Positions 1 through 11,240 of a stretch of 64,000 nucleotides of DNA are shown here, in pieces. This DNA is from Lactarius indigo. Lineage: Eukaryota > Basidiomycota > Agaricomycetes > Russulales > Russulaceae. The translations under genes and the position numbers were made by a program. The stretch covers positions 1 to 64,000 of the forward strand of contig JAFKAC010000055.1 in the NCBI GenBank assembly GCA_025766275.1. The letters run 5' to 3'. How positions within the stretch are numbered: position 1 is the stretch's first letter; each line of letters opens with the position of its first letter. Under the pieces are notes generated by a model. The model made no database searches. It had not been told where the DNA came from and saw only the letters and a program-made list of their open reading frames with translations.

Positions 1-295
1 GTCGATGTTAGACTCATAAGTCGTCACAGAATGCGGTTGAGGTTGTCGCGAGCGACATAGATCCCCTCGGTCCTAGCGAAGCCGGCACCCGATAGAGGGG
101 GGAGCCACTGGTCTAAGGCGATGTGATGGTTCAGCGAAAGTTGAGGCTGGTGTTGCTGGTACAACCATAATTCAGAGGGTGCCGATGACTCGGATGCGAC
201 GGCAAACGGACTTACTGGACAGGCGGGTCTCCTTCAGAGAGTAACACCAATCCAGCCAGTTCTTCGCATTGCAGTGTTGATCGTAATCCTAAGTC

Positions 296-760
296 GTGTC
301 GAAATCGCAACGCGTGTGTGTCTTCCCAGCGCGACCCACCTCAAAGTCAGTCACGCCTCACGAAATCTCCTGGCTCGAGCGTGAGGTCGTGGTGGCACAG
401 CGCCTTCCAACGGAGATAATTCAAACTGTCCTAGTGCCAGTGATGCGGGATCCGGCGCTTGTTGGTACGGTTCGTGGGTTGTTCATGCAAGTGGTACAGA
501 CAACGTTCTTGGTGTTCACGGTAGAGCGACAGAGAGAGACACGGCGAACGTCCCGGTTGTCGGTGCCGATGCGGCGTCCCGCGCCGTCGAGTCCGAATCC
601 ACTTTCGTATCACCACTCATCCTCTACCCCTGGAGCGCCTACCGCGTAGTGCACGCTCTCCTCTACCACCATTTCTACCTTCCGCTCCAGGATCAAAGGG
701 AAAAATGGCGGCCAGTCGTTATCTAATAGGCCTTCACGCATGTCCACGCCGACGGATCTG
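296..760. repeat. Spacer block S2, copy A
   Basis: This is the first of five related copies of a block lying between the membrane-protein gene and the UstYa-like gene; the others are near 3640-3960, 10540-10930, 14380-14600 and 46390-46720. Each copy has open frames on one or both strands, but the frames differ between copies, so I read it as non-coding or decayed sequence rather than a protein gene. Here it runs straight into a UstYa-like C-terminal fragment, which implies a deletion of the intervening gene body. Confidence 0.55.
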
Positions 761-784
761 AAGTTATCGGGGGCAACTGGCGGA

Positions 785-870
785 TGCTCGAAGCCAAGGA
801 TTGGGATGAGACTAATTGGTGCGTAGACTAGAGACCTATCAAAAAATTGGAGGAAAAGAACTCAATGGGT
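785..870 (+). pseudogene. UstYa-like (DUF3328) C-terminal fragment, copy A
   Basis: A short stretch resembles the last exon of the intact UstYa-like gene at 47214-47805, covering the region just before its stop codon. The HQLRCL and RHCLNY motifs are absent, so this copy lacks the whole catalytic core. It joins directly to spacer block S2 on its left and block S4 on its right. Confidence 0.45.
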
Positions 871-1335
871 CTCAGGACGATGAGCGAGTGGCTCTCTCTC
901 CCGAACAGAATGGTGTTGTGTCGCCGCTAAATCAGAGATTTTTAGACGGCGCACCGGTAGTAGTACCACTACTCTGGGACAGATGGATCGTGCATCTACG
1001 ACGTACGATTGTTAAGCGCGCTGGGACAACCATGGGGTTTTGGCACTTCTACACTCGGCGTCAACGTACACCACCGCACCTATTAGCGTCTGTAAAGTAA
1101 AACCATCAAGATTTGATATATGAACCGATACCGTACTCCTTTTTCGCAGACGGAGAGCCAGGCCATGGGATTTGTGGCGTGGTTGAAAACATCGGTTCTA
1201 CGCCGTCATTGAACCTACTACCCATTCAGGACCGGCGATGTTGTTCCAGTCGTTCCAGTCCATGCGACCAAAACCAACATACCCATCTCTTTCTCACAGC
1301 CGCATGTAAACCCCGAAAGCGCCGACCGCAATGGT
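871..1335. repeat. Conserved downstream block S4, copy A
   Basis: Similar sequence follows the UstYa-like gene at 32370-32890 and 47830-48290. Shared landmarks are a run around a CTAAA(T/C)CAG core and a later stretch containing GATACC followed by a T-rich tract. No consistent reading frame is kept among the copies. It may be 3' UTR or an eroded minus-strand gene. Confidence 0.5.
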
Positions 1336-1635
1336 GGTCAATATTTATACTGGAATACATGTCATTCCGGAGACAAAGACCAGTCGTAGCCAAGAGCCAC
1401 TACAATCTAGGAAAGAGTTGATCTCGGAGGGTTGCCCGAGTCGTACTAAATAATCGAAGCACGAGTGGATGTAATGAAGTGTGGCGATCAGCACATCCGC
1501 GCGTGTAGACGACGGCGTGGGGCACAGAACGTAGATAAGAGAGAAATGGGGCGAGGTGAAGTTCCTACAGCGTCCCATTTATCACGAATGCGGTATCGTT
1601 CAACAGAACGATGAAGACGATTTACCGGCCAAAGA

Positions 1636-3069
1636 TCACGGGTTCTGTTCGTCACCAGGGGTCTTCATAAACACCGTAGATGGAACTAGCTCATTGGAGT
1701 CGTCCATGTGCTCGCGATAAATCGTGTACACGAATGGTAGTGTATTGCCAGGTCTGGGCCGTGCGAGAGCTGGCGCACTCGCGAACTGCATTCCGGTCGA
1801 GTAGGTCGAATAATCTTCAACCGGGCTCTTCTGCATGGCGACGAGGATGATTATGAGCGTCGGATATAAACCCTATGACAAATGGGTATTTGGTGTATAT
1901 GGAACACATGTATTGCAGAACTCACTGAGACAAACAATAAGGCGTTGTGCATGAGAGTGGTATTCAGATTGAATGTCAAGATCACGTATAAAATCTGAAA
2001 AAGCGCAGTGAGCGGCTTTGCGAGCGTAGAAACTTACGGAAGACGTGCCCAAAGGCAGCAATAAACAAAACCGGACTCGATGAGGAGAGCGAACACCCTG
2101 TTGACCCTCAACGATCCAGTCCCTTTGCCCAAATGTTTCCCGACTGAGACGCGGTATTGCCTACACCAGCAACATGGTCAGAGATTGCTGTCAGTGAGTC
2201 GAATGTAAGAAAGGCACACCAAGCCTTCAACGCGATCAATGCGGTAGAGACAAGATTAGTTCCCAGTATTGGAAAGACCACGAGTAGGGGACCAAAATCA
2301 TCCGCAATGATTGGAATACTGTGATAGGGAGGGCTCAAGATTGGTATGAGAGTGAGACCAAATTCACACCCGACAGCGGCTAGTACGGGGATTGTTCCCA
2401 AATGAGCATAGGATGGCGACTACGAGAGATCCCTTGTATGCACCTGTGGTCCCAAGGATGAAAAAGAGAAGAATGGCGATGACATGTTTGTCTCTGTTCC
2501 AGAGAACCACCGCACGCCAGGCACAGATAATGTCGCTTAGAATATACTGAGCAGCCATTAGTTGAACAGACAGTAAGGAAGCATCGTGCAAGTGCACCAT
2601 TAGGCGTCTAATAGTCTCCACTACAATAGAGACAGAACCGATGCGACCTAAAGGCCATACGTTGGCAGCTGTGCGGTCGAGTAACCACCACATTTTCTGA
2701 AACCCAAGAGCTGTCTGTAGCACCAGTGCGATGATTCCTAAGACGAACGTGAAAGTTGTGATTGCAAACATGGCCATTTTAGACCGAGACGAAGTGAAAC
2801 CCCGTTTTCCCCTGAAGCCACATACTGTAAGCGTCCAACGTCCTTCCTTTGAGAGAAAAAGGGAGCATCACAGGAGGATGTGGACCGAGGATACGTAGAG
2901 TACTGTATAGACACCTGTGATGGTCGGCACGATGAGTCAGAGACTGGAGTTGGCAACAGCAAGTCTCTTGACCCTCACCATATACGACACCGACAAAAAG
3001 GCTGTTGTATACTGTCAATTTATATTGGTCGTAGTAGTATGTGGTGTCTATGAAAGCGTTGTTGGTCAT
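1636..3069 (-). CDS. Multi-span membrane protein, copy 1 (intact, 8 exons)
   Basis: Predicted exons on the minus strand are 3069-2979, 2914-2872, 2811-2598, 2546-2444, 2379-2220, 2160-2049, 1994-1926 and 1872-1636. They sum to 1029 nt, giving 342 residues with no internal stop. The protein has a short N-terminal segment, then several hydrophobic helices, a conserved YILSDIICAWRAVVLWNRDK stretch about halfway, a GTNLVST helix, and a polar C-terminal tail after QKSPVE. The topology fits basidiomycete 7-TM hypothetical proteins, but I cannot assign a ligand or function. Intron 6 begins with GC instead of GT (see findings). Paralogues lie at 11662-13102, 13.7 kb, 33.4-42.0 kb and 44477-45862, all on the minus strand and next to UstYa-like sequence. 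Confidence 0.85.
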
Positions 3070-3179
3070 GATGGCAAATATAAAGTGGCAGTGGGCAGAT
3101 CAGAGCGCGAGGGAAAACTAGGTTCGTCACCCCCTGCGGATTCTTAAGCATTTCTGTAGCCGCCGTAAGGGAGAGAGGA

Positions 3180-3460
3180 CCGCGGGCTCAAGACGTGTTA
3201 GGAATTGGAGGCAGTGCGGTACTAAAGAGACAACCTTGTGGTGGCGGGGCCCGACACAATGGTGCACTACTCCACCTCCGTTTCCCACTTGATTTCCCCC
3301 GACTGCCTTGCGGTCTTCCTTTCCCATGATTCCACACCTTATCACTGCATGAGATCTACAAGTGGTCCTAGTCCCGCCTCATGACCAACATTCCTACCAG
3401 AGTGTCCCCTACTCACGGTCACCGTATATACCTCCGGGAGCCATGCCAGTGGGGCACTTG
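3180..3460. repeat. Spacer block S1, copy B
   Basis: The block lies just upstream of membrane-protein copy 1 and starts with the shared GGAGGCAGTGC / GTACTAAAGAGAC core. Related copies are at 10215-10430, 13190-13300 (start only), 14110-14240 (start only), 42130-42300 (weak) and 46005-46310. The 46 kb copy has an open frame of about 100 codons across it, but other copies carry frameshifts, so coding potential is unproven. It could hold the promoter of the divergent membrane-protein gene. Confidence 0.5.
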
Positions 3461-3639
3461 CAGCAAATGACCACATCAGCTACCACACCCTCCGCCTCAC
3501 ACTGCCCCCATATTGTGTGCGTCTATCTAGGGTCCTAGGACCACTCAACTGGGTATCACACATCGTCTGCGCTTTTATTCATACTCACGAGAGCTCGTTT
3601 TCTGTGCCAATTTTGTCGCCTACTCGCACTCTTTCGCAG

Positions 3640-4372
3640 TGACAGTGGCTCGCTCAACAGGTGGCACAGAGCCAGCTGATGCAGGTAATTCAGGCAGTGC
3701 TGGTGGTGCAGGAATCAGCACTTCCTGGTGCGGTTCATGAGTTGGTTATGCAAGTAGGGCAGGTAGTACTCTTGGTGGCGGAGCGACATCGCAGACGTCC
3801 AGTTGGCACCGATGCGTCCAGCACCGTTGGAATCGAACCCCCTTTCGTACCACCCATCGTCCCCATCCCCGGGAACTTCTGCTGCGCAGTACACGCTCTA
3901 TTCCACCATCATTTCTCCCTCCTGCCCCAGACCCAAGGGGGAAAACGGCGGCCAATCAAGCCTTCACGCATGTTGACCTCGGCAACGGCGGATCTGAATG
4001 TATCAATAATAACTGACTGTATTCCTCGGTGTGATGTCGGTTTCAAATCGGACATTCTTAACGAATGCGGAAAATGTATGCGTTAGGCGTGGTGCTGAGA
4101 GCGGAGACTGGTACAGCGAGCGTAAGATTATTGGTCTGTCGATGATATTAGAGTTCGCCTGTTTCCGCACTCTGAGGGATTATTTAGGATCTAAGACCAT
4201 GCTTTCGGTACATTGTTTACACGAGTAGCTTCTGGGCGCAAAAGGGGGTTCTATTTGATGCGTTCTCCTTCGATTGGGGCGTATAGCTTTCTAAATTGGT
4301 GATGACCATGCAATCCGCGGCAATTGCGAGGCTCTAGCTGTGGATTCATCAGGTGACCTGGCTTCATCTCAT
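3640..4372. repeat. Spacer blocks S2 and S3, copy B
   Basis: S2 (about 3640-3960) and S3 (about 4000-4260) match 10540-11240 and 46390-46990. S3 has the core GGTTTCAAATCGGACATTC, also seen near 46745 and, diverged, near 10990. The copy ends at the CACTA-like insertion, whose left target duplication is 4373-4375. Confidence 0.5.
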
Positions 4373-4541
4373 CAACACTGACAGCATGATTCTGTCTTTA
4401 CACGAAAAGATTGTAAAAAAGTGATGACTAATACTTAAAGAGTTTATAAAAACTGTACTCGGAAAATTATGGTAAATGGACTTTAAGTCCATTCAGGGAT
4501 TATCAGATGAGAAAAACTGTGAAAAAACTTAACAATTACAT

Positions 4542-4832
4542 ATGCAAAAAACATATAGCTTATGTAACAATTGTCCTCAAGAAAAGCTGTGGCATGAATT
4601 TAAAGTCTTTCCACAATTTCTCAAAAACAGAAAATCCCTGAAAAGACATAAAGTCCATACCTGTTACACCTGTCATGCATCTTTTCACAGTCCATTCTGT
4701 GGCCACATTCAGAAAAGATTTAATGTTTATTCATTGAAAAATAACTTAACAATTTCTGCTACACAAGACTCCATGGAAAAATTTAAAAGTTATCACAAAA
4801 TCAGTAAGCCAGGTTACCTGAAACTCACATAA
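4542..4832 (+). CDS. 96-residue ORF in left arm of the foldback element
   Basis: The frame encodes 96 residues, rich in Lys, His and Cys, with CNNC and CYTCHASF-type clusters. The same frame is present in the opposite arm at 7558-7848 with only a few substitutions. The arms are near-identical, so frame conservation alone is weak evidence for coding. I do not recognise a domain. It could be a remnant of an autonomous parent's gene or a chance ORF. Confidence 0.2.
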   Translation: MQKTYSLCNNCPQEKLWHEFKVFPQFLKNRKSLKRHKVHTCYTCHASFHSPFCGHIQKRFNVYSLKNNLTISATQDSMEKFKSYHKISKPGYLKLT

Positions 4833-4879
4833 TATATTATTTAGGGAAACTATTTATAGATAATATATTCAATAAGTGT

Positions 4880-5820
4880 CAGAATTGGAGACTCACAGTG
4901 TCAGAGAGTTGGAGTGTCAGAGTGTCAGAGAGTTGGAAAGTCAGATTGTCAGAGTGTTGGAGTGTCAGAGTGTCGGAGAGTCAGAGTGTTGGAGAGTCAG
5001 AGTGTCAGACAGTTAGACAGTCAGAGTGTAGGAGTGTCAGACAGTCAGACAGTCAGAGTGTCAGACAGTCAGACAGTCAGAGTGTCAGAGTGTCAGAGTG
5101 TCAGAGTGTCAGAGAGTCAGAGTGTCAGAGTGTCAGAGAGTCAGAGAGTCAGAGAGTCAGAGAGTCAGAGAGTCAGAGAGTCAGAGAGTCAGAGTGTCAG
5201 AGTGTCAGAGTGTCAGAGTGTCAGAGTGTCAGAGTGTCAGAGAGTTGGAGAGTTGGAGAGTCAGAGAGTTGGAGAGTCAGAGCATCAGAGAGTTGGAGAG
5301 TCAGAGTGTCAGAGTGTCAGAGTGTCAGAGTATCAGAGTGTCAGAGTGTCAGAAAGTCAGAGAGTTAGAGTGTCAGAGAGTCAGAGAGTCAGAGAGTTGG
5401 AGAGTTGGAGAGTTGGAGAGTCAGAGTGTCAGAGTGTCAGACAGTCAGACAGTCAAAGTGTCGGAGAGTCAGACAGTCAGACAGTCAGAGTGTCAGAGAG
5501 TCGGACAGTCAGAGTGTCAGAGTGTCAGACAGTCAGAGAGTCGAACAGTCAGAGTGTCAGAGTGTCAGAGTGTCAGAGTGTCAGAGTGTTGGAGAGTCAG
5601 ACAGTCAGACAGTCACAGTGTCAGAGTGTCAGAGAGTCAGAGAGTCAGAGTGTCAGAGAGTCAGAGTGTCAGAGTGTCAGAGTGTCATAGAGTCAGACAG
5701 TCAGACAGTCAGAGTGTCAGAGTGTTAGACAGTCAGAGTGTCAGAGTGTTAGACAGTCAGACAGTCAGACAGTCAGAGTGTTGGAGTGTCAGAGTGTCAG
5801 ATAGTCAGACAGTCAGAGTG
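4880..5820. repeat. 10-bp tandem repeats, left half of palindrome
   Basis: Nearly 0.95 kb consists of units such as GAGTGTCAGA, GAGAGTCAGA and CAGTCAGACA, all variants of one decamer based on GTCAGA. The long open frames here in all three plus-strand phases are products of the repeat and are not annotated as genes. Confidence 0.95.
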
Positions 5821-7505
5821 TCTGACTGTCTGACACTCTGACTGTCTGACACTCTGACTGTCTGACCGTCTGACTCTCTGACACTCTGACACTCTGACTG
5901 TCTGACTCTCCAACTCTCTGACTCTCTGACACTCTGACACTCTGACACTCTGACTGTCTGACTCTTCGACCCTCTGACTGTCTAACTGTCTGACTCTCCG
6001 ACACTCTGATGCTCTGATTCTCCAACTCTCTGACTCTCTGACTCTCTGACTCTCCAACACTCTGACACTCTGACTCTCCAACTCTCTGACTCTCCAACTC
6101 TCTGACTCTCCGACTCTCTGACTCTCTGACACTCTGACACTCTGACTGTCTGACTGTCTGACACTCTGACTGTCTGACTGTCTGACTCTTCAACACTCTG
6201 ACTGTCTGACTGTCTGACTCTCCGACACTCTGACACTCTGACTCTCCAACTCTCTGACACTCTGACTCTCCAACTCTCTGATGCTCTGACTCTCCAACTC
6301 TCTGACTCTCCGACTCTCCGACTCTCTGACTGTCTGACACTCTAACTCTCTAACTCTCCGACTCTCTGACTGTCTGACACTCTAACTCTCTGACTCTCCA
6401 ACTCTCTGACTGTCTGACACTCTGACACTCTGACACTCTGACTGTCTGACACTCTGACACTCTGACTGTCGGACTGTCTGACACTCCGACACTCTGACGC
6501 TCTGACTCTCCAACTCTCTGACACTCTGACTCTCCAACTCTCTGACACTCTGACTCTCCAACTCTCTGACTCTCTGACTCTCTAACTCTTCGACTCTCTG
6601 ACTCTCTGACTCTCTGACTCTCCAACTCTTCGACTCTCTGACTCTCTGACTCTCTGACTCTCCAACTCTCTGACGCTCTGACTCTCTGACTCTCTGACTC
6701 TCTGACTCTCTGACTCTCTGACACTCTGACTGTCTGACTGTCTGACTCTCCAACACTCTGACACTCTGACTCTGCAACTCTCTGACTCTCCGACTCTCTG
6801 ACTCTCCGACTCTCTGACTCTCTGACTCTCCAACTCTCTGACTCTCTGACTCTCTGACTCTTCAACTCTCTGACTCTCCGATTCTCTGACTCTCTGACTC
6901 TCCAACTCTCTGACTCTCCGCCTCTCTGACTCTCTGACTCTCTGACACTCTGATACTCTGACTGTCTGACTGTCGGACACTCTGACTGTCTGACTGTCTG
7001 ACTCTTCGACACTCTGACTGTCTGACTGTCTGACTCTCCGACACTCTGACACTCTGACTCTCCAACTCTCTGACTCTCCAACTCTCTGACTCTCCAACTC
7101 TCCAACTCTCTGACTGTCTGACTGTCTGACACTCTGATACTCTGACTCTCTGACTGTCAGACACTCTGACTCTCTGACTGTCTGACACTTCGACACTCTG
7201 ACTGTCTGACTGTCTGACTCTCCAACACTCTGACACTCTGACTCTCCAACTCTCTGACTCTCCAACTCTCTGACTCTCCGACTCTCTGACTGTCTGACAC
7301 TCTGACACTCTGACTGTCTGACTGTCTGACACTCCTACACTCTGACTGTCTGACTGTCTGACACTCTGACTGTCTGACTGTCTGACACTCTGACTCTCCA
7401 ACACTCTGACTCTCCGACACTCTGACACTCCAACACTCTGACAATCTGACTTTCCAACTCTCTGACACTCTGACACTCCAACTCTCTGACACTGTGAGTC
7501 TCCAA
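5821..7505. repeat. 10-bp tandem repeats, right half of palindrome
   Basis: The orientation flips at about 5820 and the repeats become the reverse complement (TCTGACACTC, TCTGACTGTC, TCTCCAACTC). This half is about 1.7 kb against 0.95 kb on the left, so the palindrome is asymmetric, through unequal repeat expansion or contraction. Minus-strand open frames are repeat products. Confidence 0.95.
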
Positions 7506-7557
7506 TTCTGACACTTATTGAATATATTATCTATAAATAGTTTCCCTAAATAATATA

Positions 7558-7848
7558 TTATGTGAGTTTCAGGTAACCTGGCTTACTGATTTTGTGATAA
7601 CTTTTAAATTTTTCCATGGAGTCTTGTGTAGCAGAAATTGTTAAGTTATTTTTCAATGAAAAAACATTAAATCTTTTCTGAATGTGGCCACAGAATGGAC
7701 TGTGAAAAGATGCGTGACAGGTGTGACAAGTATGGACTTTATGTCTTTTCAGGGATTTTCTGTTTTTGAGAAATTGTGGAAAGACTTTAAATTCATGCCA
7801 CAGCTTTTCTTGAGGACAATTGTTACATAAGCTATATGTTTTTTGCAT
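7558..7848 (-). CDS. 96-residue ORF in right arm of the foldback element
   Basis: Mirror copy of the left-arm frame at 4542-4832. Visible differences are Tyr to His at the CYTCH cluster and Tyr to Phe at a later position. No family is recognised. A real transposon-encoded peptide is possible but unsupported. Confidence 0.2.
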   Translation of the reverse strand: MQKTYSLCNNCPQEKLWHEFKVFPQFLKNRKSLKRHKVHTCHTCHASFHSPFCGHIQKRFNVFSLKNNLTISATQDSMEKFKSYHKISKPGYLKLT

Positions 7849-8017
7849 ATGTAATTGTTAAGTTTTTTCACAGTTTTTCTCATCTGATAATCCCTGAATG
7901 GACTTAAAGTCCATTTACCATAATTTTCCGAGTACAGTTTTTATAAAATCTTTAAGTATTAGTCATCACTTTTTTACAATCTTTTCGTGTAAAGACAGAA
8001 TCATGCTGTCAGTGCAA

Positions 8018-8236
8018 CTCGGGCATCGTGACGGCGTGACTCTCCTTTATCGTCGTACCCCAAAATGTGTATCACTCTACTTCAATCAGGATTTTCAGCA
8101 CCTCGCCACTGTAAGGGTATAATTTTGCCTCTCCCCCGACGCACTTGCTTCCACTACAGCCAACGTCGGCACGAGCTACCCTCATACCTGGGATACCAGC
8201 TATCTTCCTTCCATCCTCGCGAACATCAAGGACACA
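8018..8236 (+). pseudogene. UstYa-like (DUF3328) 5' fragment, copy B
   Basis: After the foldback element the sequence resumes homology with the 5' part of the intact UstYa-like gene at 47214: a Leu-rich anchor-like start, a possible first intron and the exon 2 start ending in a YPRTWD-like region. Homology stops at about 8236 and no HQLRCL motif follows. The copy is truncated, and the transposon also separates it from its own upstream spacer. Confidence 0.6.
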
Positions 8237-10210
8237 CTACAACCGTCGCCCTTTCCTCTTCAATGTTTCCCTCGCTTTCTTCCTTCCCCCCCGAAGACGA
8301 GTCGGACAGCGAGTCGGAGTTCTGGATCAAAAAAAAAAACTCTGCTCGCGTCTATCCTGCTCTGCCGTCGCAACTCTAGCGGCAAGGGCAGCTGCCTCGC
8401 CGCCAACGTCAGCGGGGCTGCGCTTCCACCCTAGCTCTCTCGCGTGCCGCGTGTGTGCTCGCAGGACGAGCGCCACCGAAAGTGATAACGCGGTACCCAT
8501 GCGCGCTGCGAGGGTGGGCCGAACGCCAATTCCAGCGCTAATGGCAGGGGCGCTGGTGTGTATGTGTGCTCGGAGTCGGGTCTTAAAAAAGCGGAGGCGG
8601 AGAGGTGTTTGTGGCGCACACCGGCCCCGCTCGAGCTTTCCTACGGTAGATCTAGGGCTATCTGTTTGTGACCACGACGATTTTTCACCATTCGCGCGCG
8701 CATAGATTGGTATTCCGCTACCAAAGTAGTAACCGAAAACTACGCCTACCTATAGACACACTACCGGCGCGCCTCGTAACAGCACGCTTGAGCAATCATG
8801 CAATGTTTTCGTACACGGCAAACATCACACACGCCCCAGCAAGCACATGCACGAGGCGTAGCCAGGCCGTAATATAACCCGTGGGCCCTCATGCGTTCAC
8901 GTGTGCACGATCGTCGACGTGATCGTGCGATAGTATGTACGTGCCAGTGCCGAGCCATCCCATATACACTTTAGCAAGTTCGTATATACGCGAGGAAAGA
9001 CGTACTTGTATGCGCGAGCGGATGCCCTGGTACAGGGTACGTCGCGCACAGCGCGCCGAGTTTCGACGTGCCAGACATGATCATATAAGCCGTATTGGAC
9101 CTTTCAAAGATAGGCTCAGGTCGGGTCGGGTTCGCACAGGAGTAGACGCACTGGCTTGTCGTCAACCCTCGTTCACGCCCGCCTAAGATTTGCGAGGCGC
9201 TGCCGTTTTTGCCCTAACGTCCAGCCCTACATCTTCTCATATGCCATGAACTGCAGCGTGGTGTTGCTTACGCAGACCAACGCGAGCGACGTCCCGCGAT
9301 AGAGCCCGCCCCCACTCTTGTTGCAGAATATCGTGCGAAATCCGCCTGCAACGCTAACACACCAATCAGTGAAAAAAAAAAAAAAAAAACCAAGAGGGCG
9401 GATGGCGAACGCACTCCAGAGTCCACAGTGCACCGGGGGGAGTTAGGCGGCGCGGTGAAGATCCGGACTTTTACCACCCATACGGGTTTGTAAGAATGGT
9501 CATCACGGCACCTTGAATGCGTTCGTGGGTGTGAGGAGTACTGGGAGAAAAAAGAATTCGAACTTGCTTCGGCGGAAGAGAGTTGATATTGAGAAGCCGA
9601 CAGGGGTGGTGCGTTGACGGTCGCCCGGCACCTGAGTTGATTGTAGCTGCAGATTTTCAGGCTCAGTGGGGGAGGAAAGAGGACAAAAGGACGAGACGCA
9701 CAAGAGAAAATAGAGGTCCCAGCTTCTCACATTACCCGGGATGTTCGGGCTCAGACAGCGATATAGCCCGCGCCAGCCATCGTTGGCTTGAATGTCGCGC
9801 AGGGCGCACCAGGTGCCACGTCCGGTACCGCCCTCAGTCAGGCCCGTGCGTCGAAACCTGGAATTTGACCTTGAGCAAATCGAGGACGACTGTGCTCGCG
9901 CCAATTCCGGCGAACGCGTGGTCCTGAAAAACGCAGTGTGGGCGACCATGAATTACTACATGACTGGCGGCCCTGATGGCGCACGATGACACGTGTCTGG
10001 AAGAAGCTTGGGTGGGAGACGAGTCTTGGGGTGGACGCTGACATACCCAGCCACTGCGCTTGTCTCTTCAGCGGCCCGGTTTGTCGAGTTGTTTTGGCTG
10101 CCACGACCTTGGCCACAACTCCCACAATGCCCCTCGCTCCCTGTCTGTTTTTCGCTGGGGTCATCTTCATATCACATTTCGGTGTCACGTCGTATCCTAT
10201 GAGCGCTGAC
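8237..10210. other. Unassigned 2-kb stretch with A-tracts
   Basis: No gene is supported. The stretch replaces the rest of UstYa-like copy B and reads as GC-rich sequence with A-tracts at about 8329-8340 and 9370-9388. A plus-strand frame at 9792-9989 has protein-like composition but matches nothing I know. The A-tracts could mark retroelement ends; I found no target duplications. Confidence 0.4.
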
Positions 10211-10214
10211 CCAA

Positions 10215-11240
10215 CACCACGGCGCACCACCTCGCTTCTGCTTCCTACCTGATTTCCGCCGACTGTATTGCGGCCTTCCTTTCCCATGACTCCACCCTCA
10301 CCATCACCTCGCACGAGAACAGCAAGTGGTACCGCCTCATGACCATTAGAATCCTAGAATGTCCCGTACTCACGGACCATATACCCCTTCTGAGTGCAGT
10401 GCCATAAGGGTCTCTGCAGCGGACAATTCCATCTACCAGATCCTCCGCCTCACACAGCCCCTATCTTGGGTCTATATGAGGTACTAATACCACTCAACTG
10501 AGCATTATACATGGTCTGCGCTCTGATTAATTCTCGTTCTACATGCCAGACTTGTGGTTCAGCAATGGTGCACGCCGATCACTCGGCTCACAAGCCACGC
10601 TTTGCTCGCGGTGGCCAGCTCAACAGGTGATTCAAGTATTGCCGGTGGTGCGGGGATTGGGATTTGCGCGTGCGATGCATGATCGTGGAGCAGACAGTGC
10701 TCTTGGTGATAGAGCAACATGGCGAACGTCCGGCTGGTTGTCGGCGGCTCGTCCCGTGCCGTCGAACCCGAATCCCCTTTTGTACCAGCACCATTCGTCC
10801 TCCGCCCCGGGACTGCCTGCCAGTGCCATGTACTCTCCTCCGCCACTATTTCTACCTCTTATTCCGGAGTCAAGGAGGAAAACGGCGGCCAGGCCAATCA
10901 TCACCTAACAGGTCTTCACACTTGTCAGCTCGGCTACGGCTCATCTGAACGTGTCAAAGGCAACTGACTGTATTCCTTTTTCGTGACGTCGGTTTCAAAT
11001 AGGGCGTTCTCAACGAATGCGGACAATGTGTGCATCGAGGTCACAGACGCGGTTCTGAGAGCCGAGACGAGTACGACAGACATGTTGTTGGTACACTGTA
11101 TACATGAGCAATTTCTTGTCGTAGAAGAGGGGGAATCTATTCGGTGCACTCTCCCTCGGTTGAGGTCGTCTGACGTATTGATCCCACTATATTATCAGAA
11201 CGAAGGTGTATCGCTTCTAAATTGATAATGACTATGCGTC
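10215..11240. repeat. Spacer blocks S1, S2 and S3, copy C
   Basis: S1 (10215-10430), S2 (10540-10930) and S3 (10970-11240) keep the same order as at 46005-46990. One base is inserted in S1 relative to the 46 kb copy, breaking the frame that is open there. No UstYa-like gene follows; the next feature is membrane-protein copy 2, so the gene body was deleted here. Confidence 0.55.

Larger units (their letters stand above)
4376..8014. mobile_element. CACTA-like foldback element (3639 bp, giant palindrome)
   Basis: The left end begins CACTGACAGCATG at 4376 and the right end is its reverse complement, ending at 8014. Both ends are flanked by CAA (4373-4375 and 8015-8017), a 3 bp target duplication. 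CACTG termini with 3 bp duplications are the signature of the CACTA/EnSpm superfamily. The paralogous sequence near 47080-47110 runs straight across the equivalent position, providing an empty site. About 500 bp of near-identical unique sequence at each end encloses oppositely oriented 10 bp repeats. No transposase is present, so the element is non-autonomous. The two arms differ at only a few positions, which suggests recent origin or ongoing arm correction. Confidence 0.85.

Noticed and set aside
296..649. 117-codon plus-strand frame in spacer S2
   Set aside because: The equivalent frames in the other four copies differ in phase, length and strand, so conservation is at DNA level only.
4898..7492. 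Many long overlapping frames rich in Ser, Val, Arg, Glu and Gln on both strands, looking like a repeat protein or a repeated-core peptide precursor
   Set aside because: They arise in every phase from the decamer repeat itself, have no signal peptide or processing sites and no codon structure independent of the repeat.
8145..8705. 186-codon plus-strand frame rich in Arg, Pro and Ser
   Set aside because: It runs from UstYa-like remnant into unrelated GC-rich sequence and crosses an A-tract; composition explains its length.
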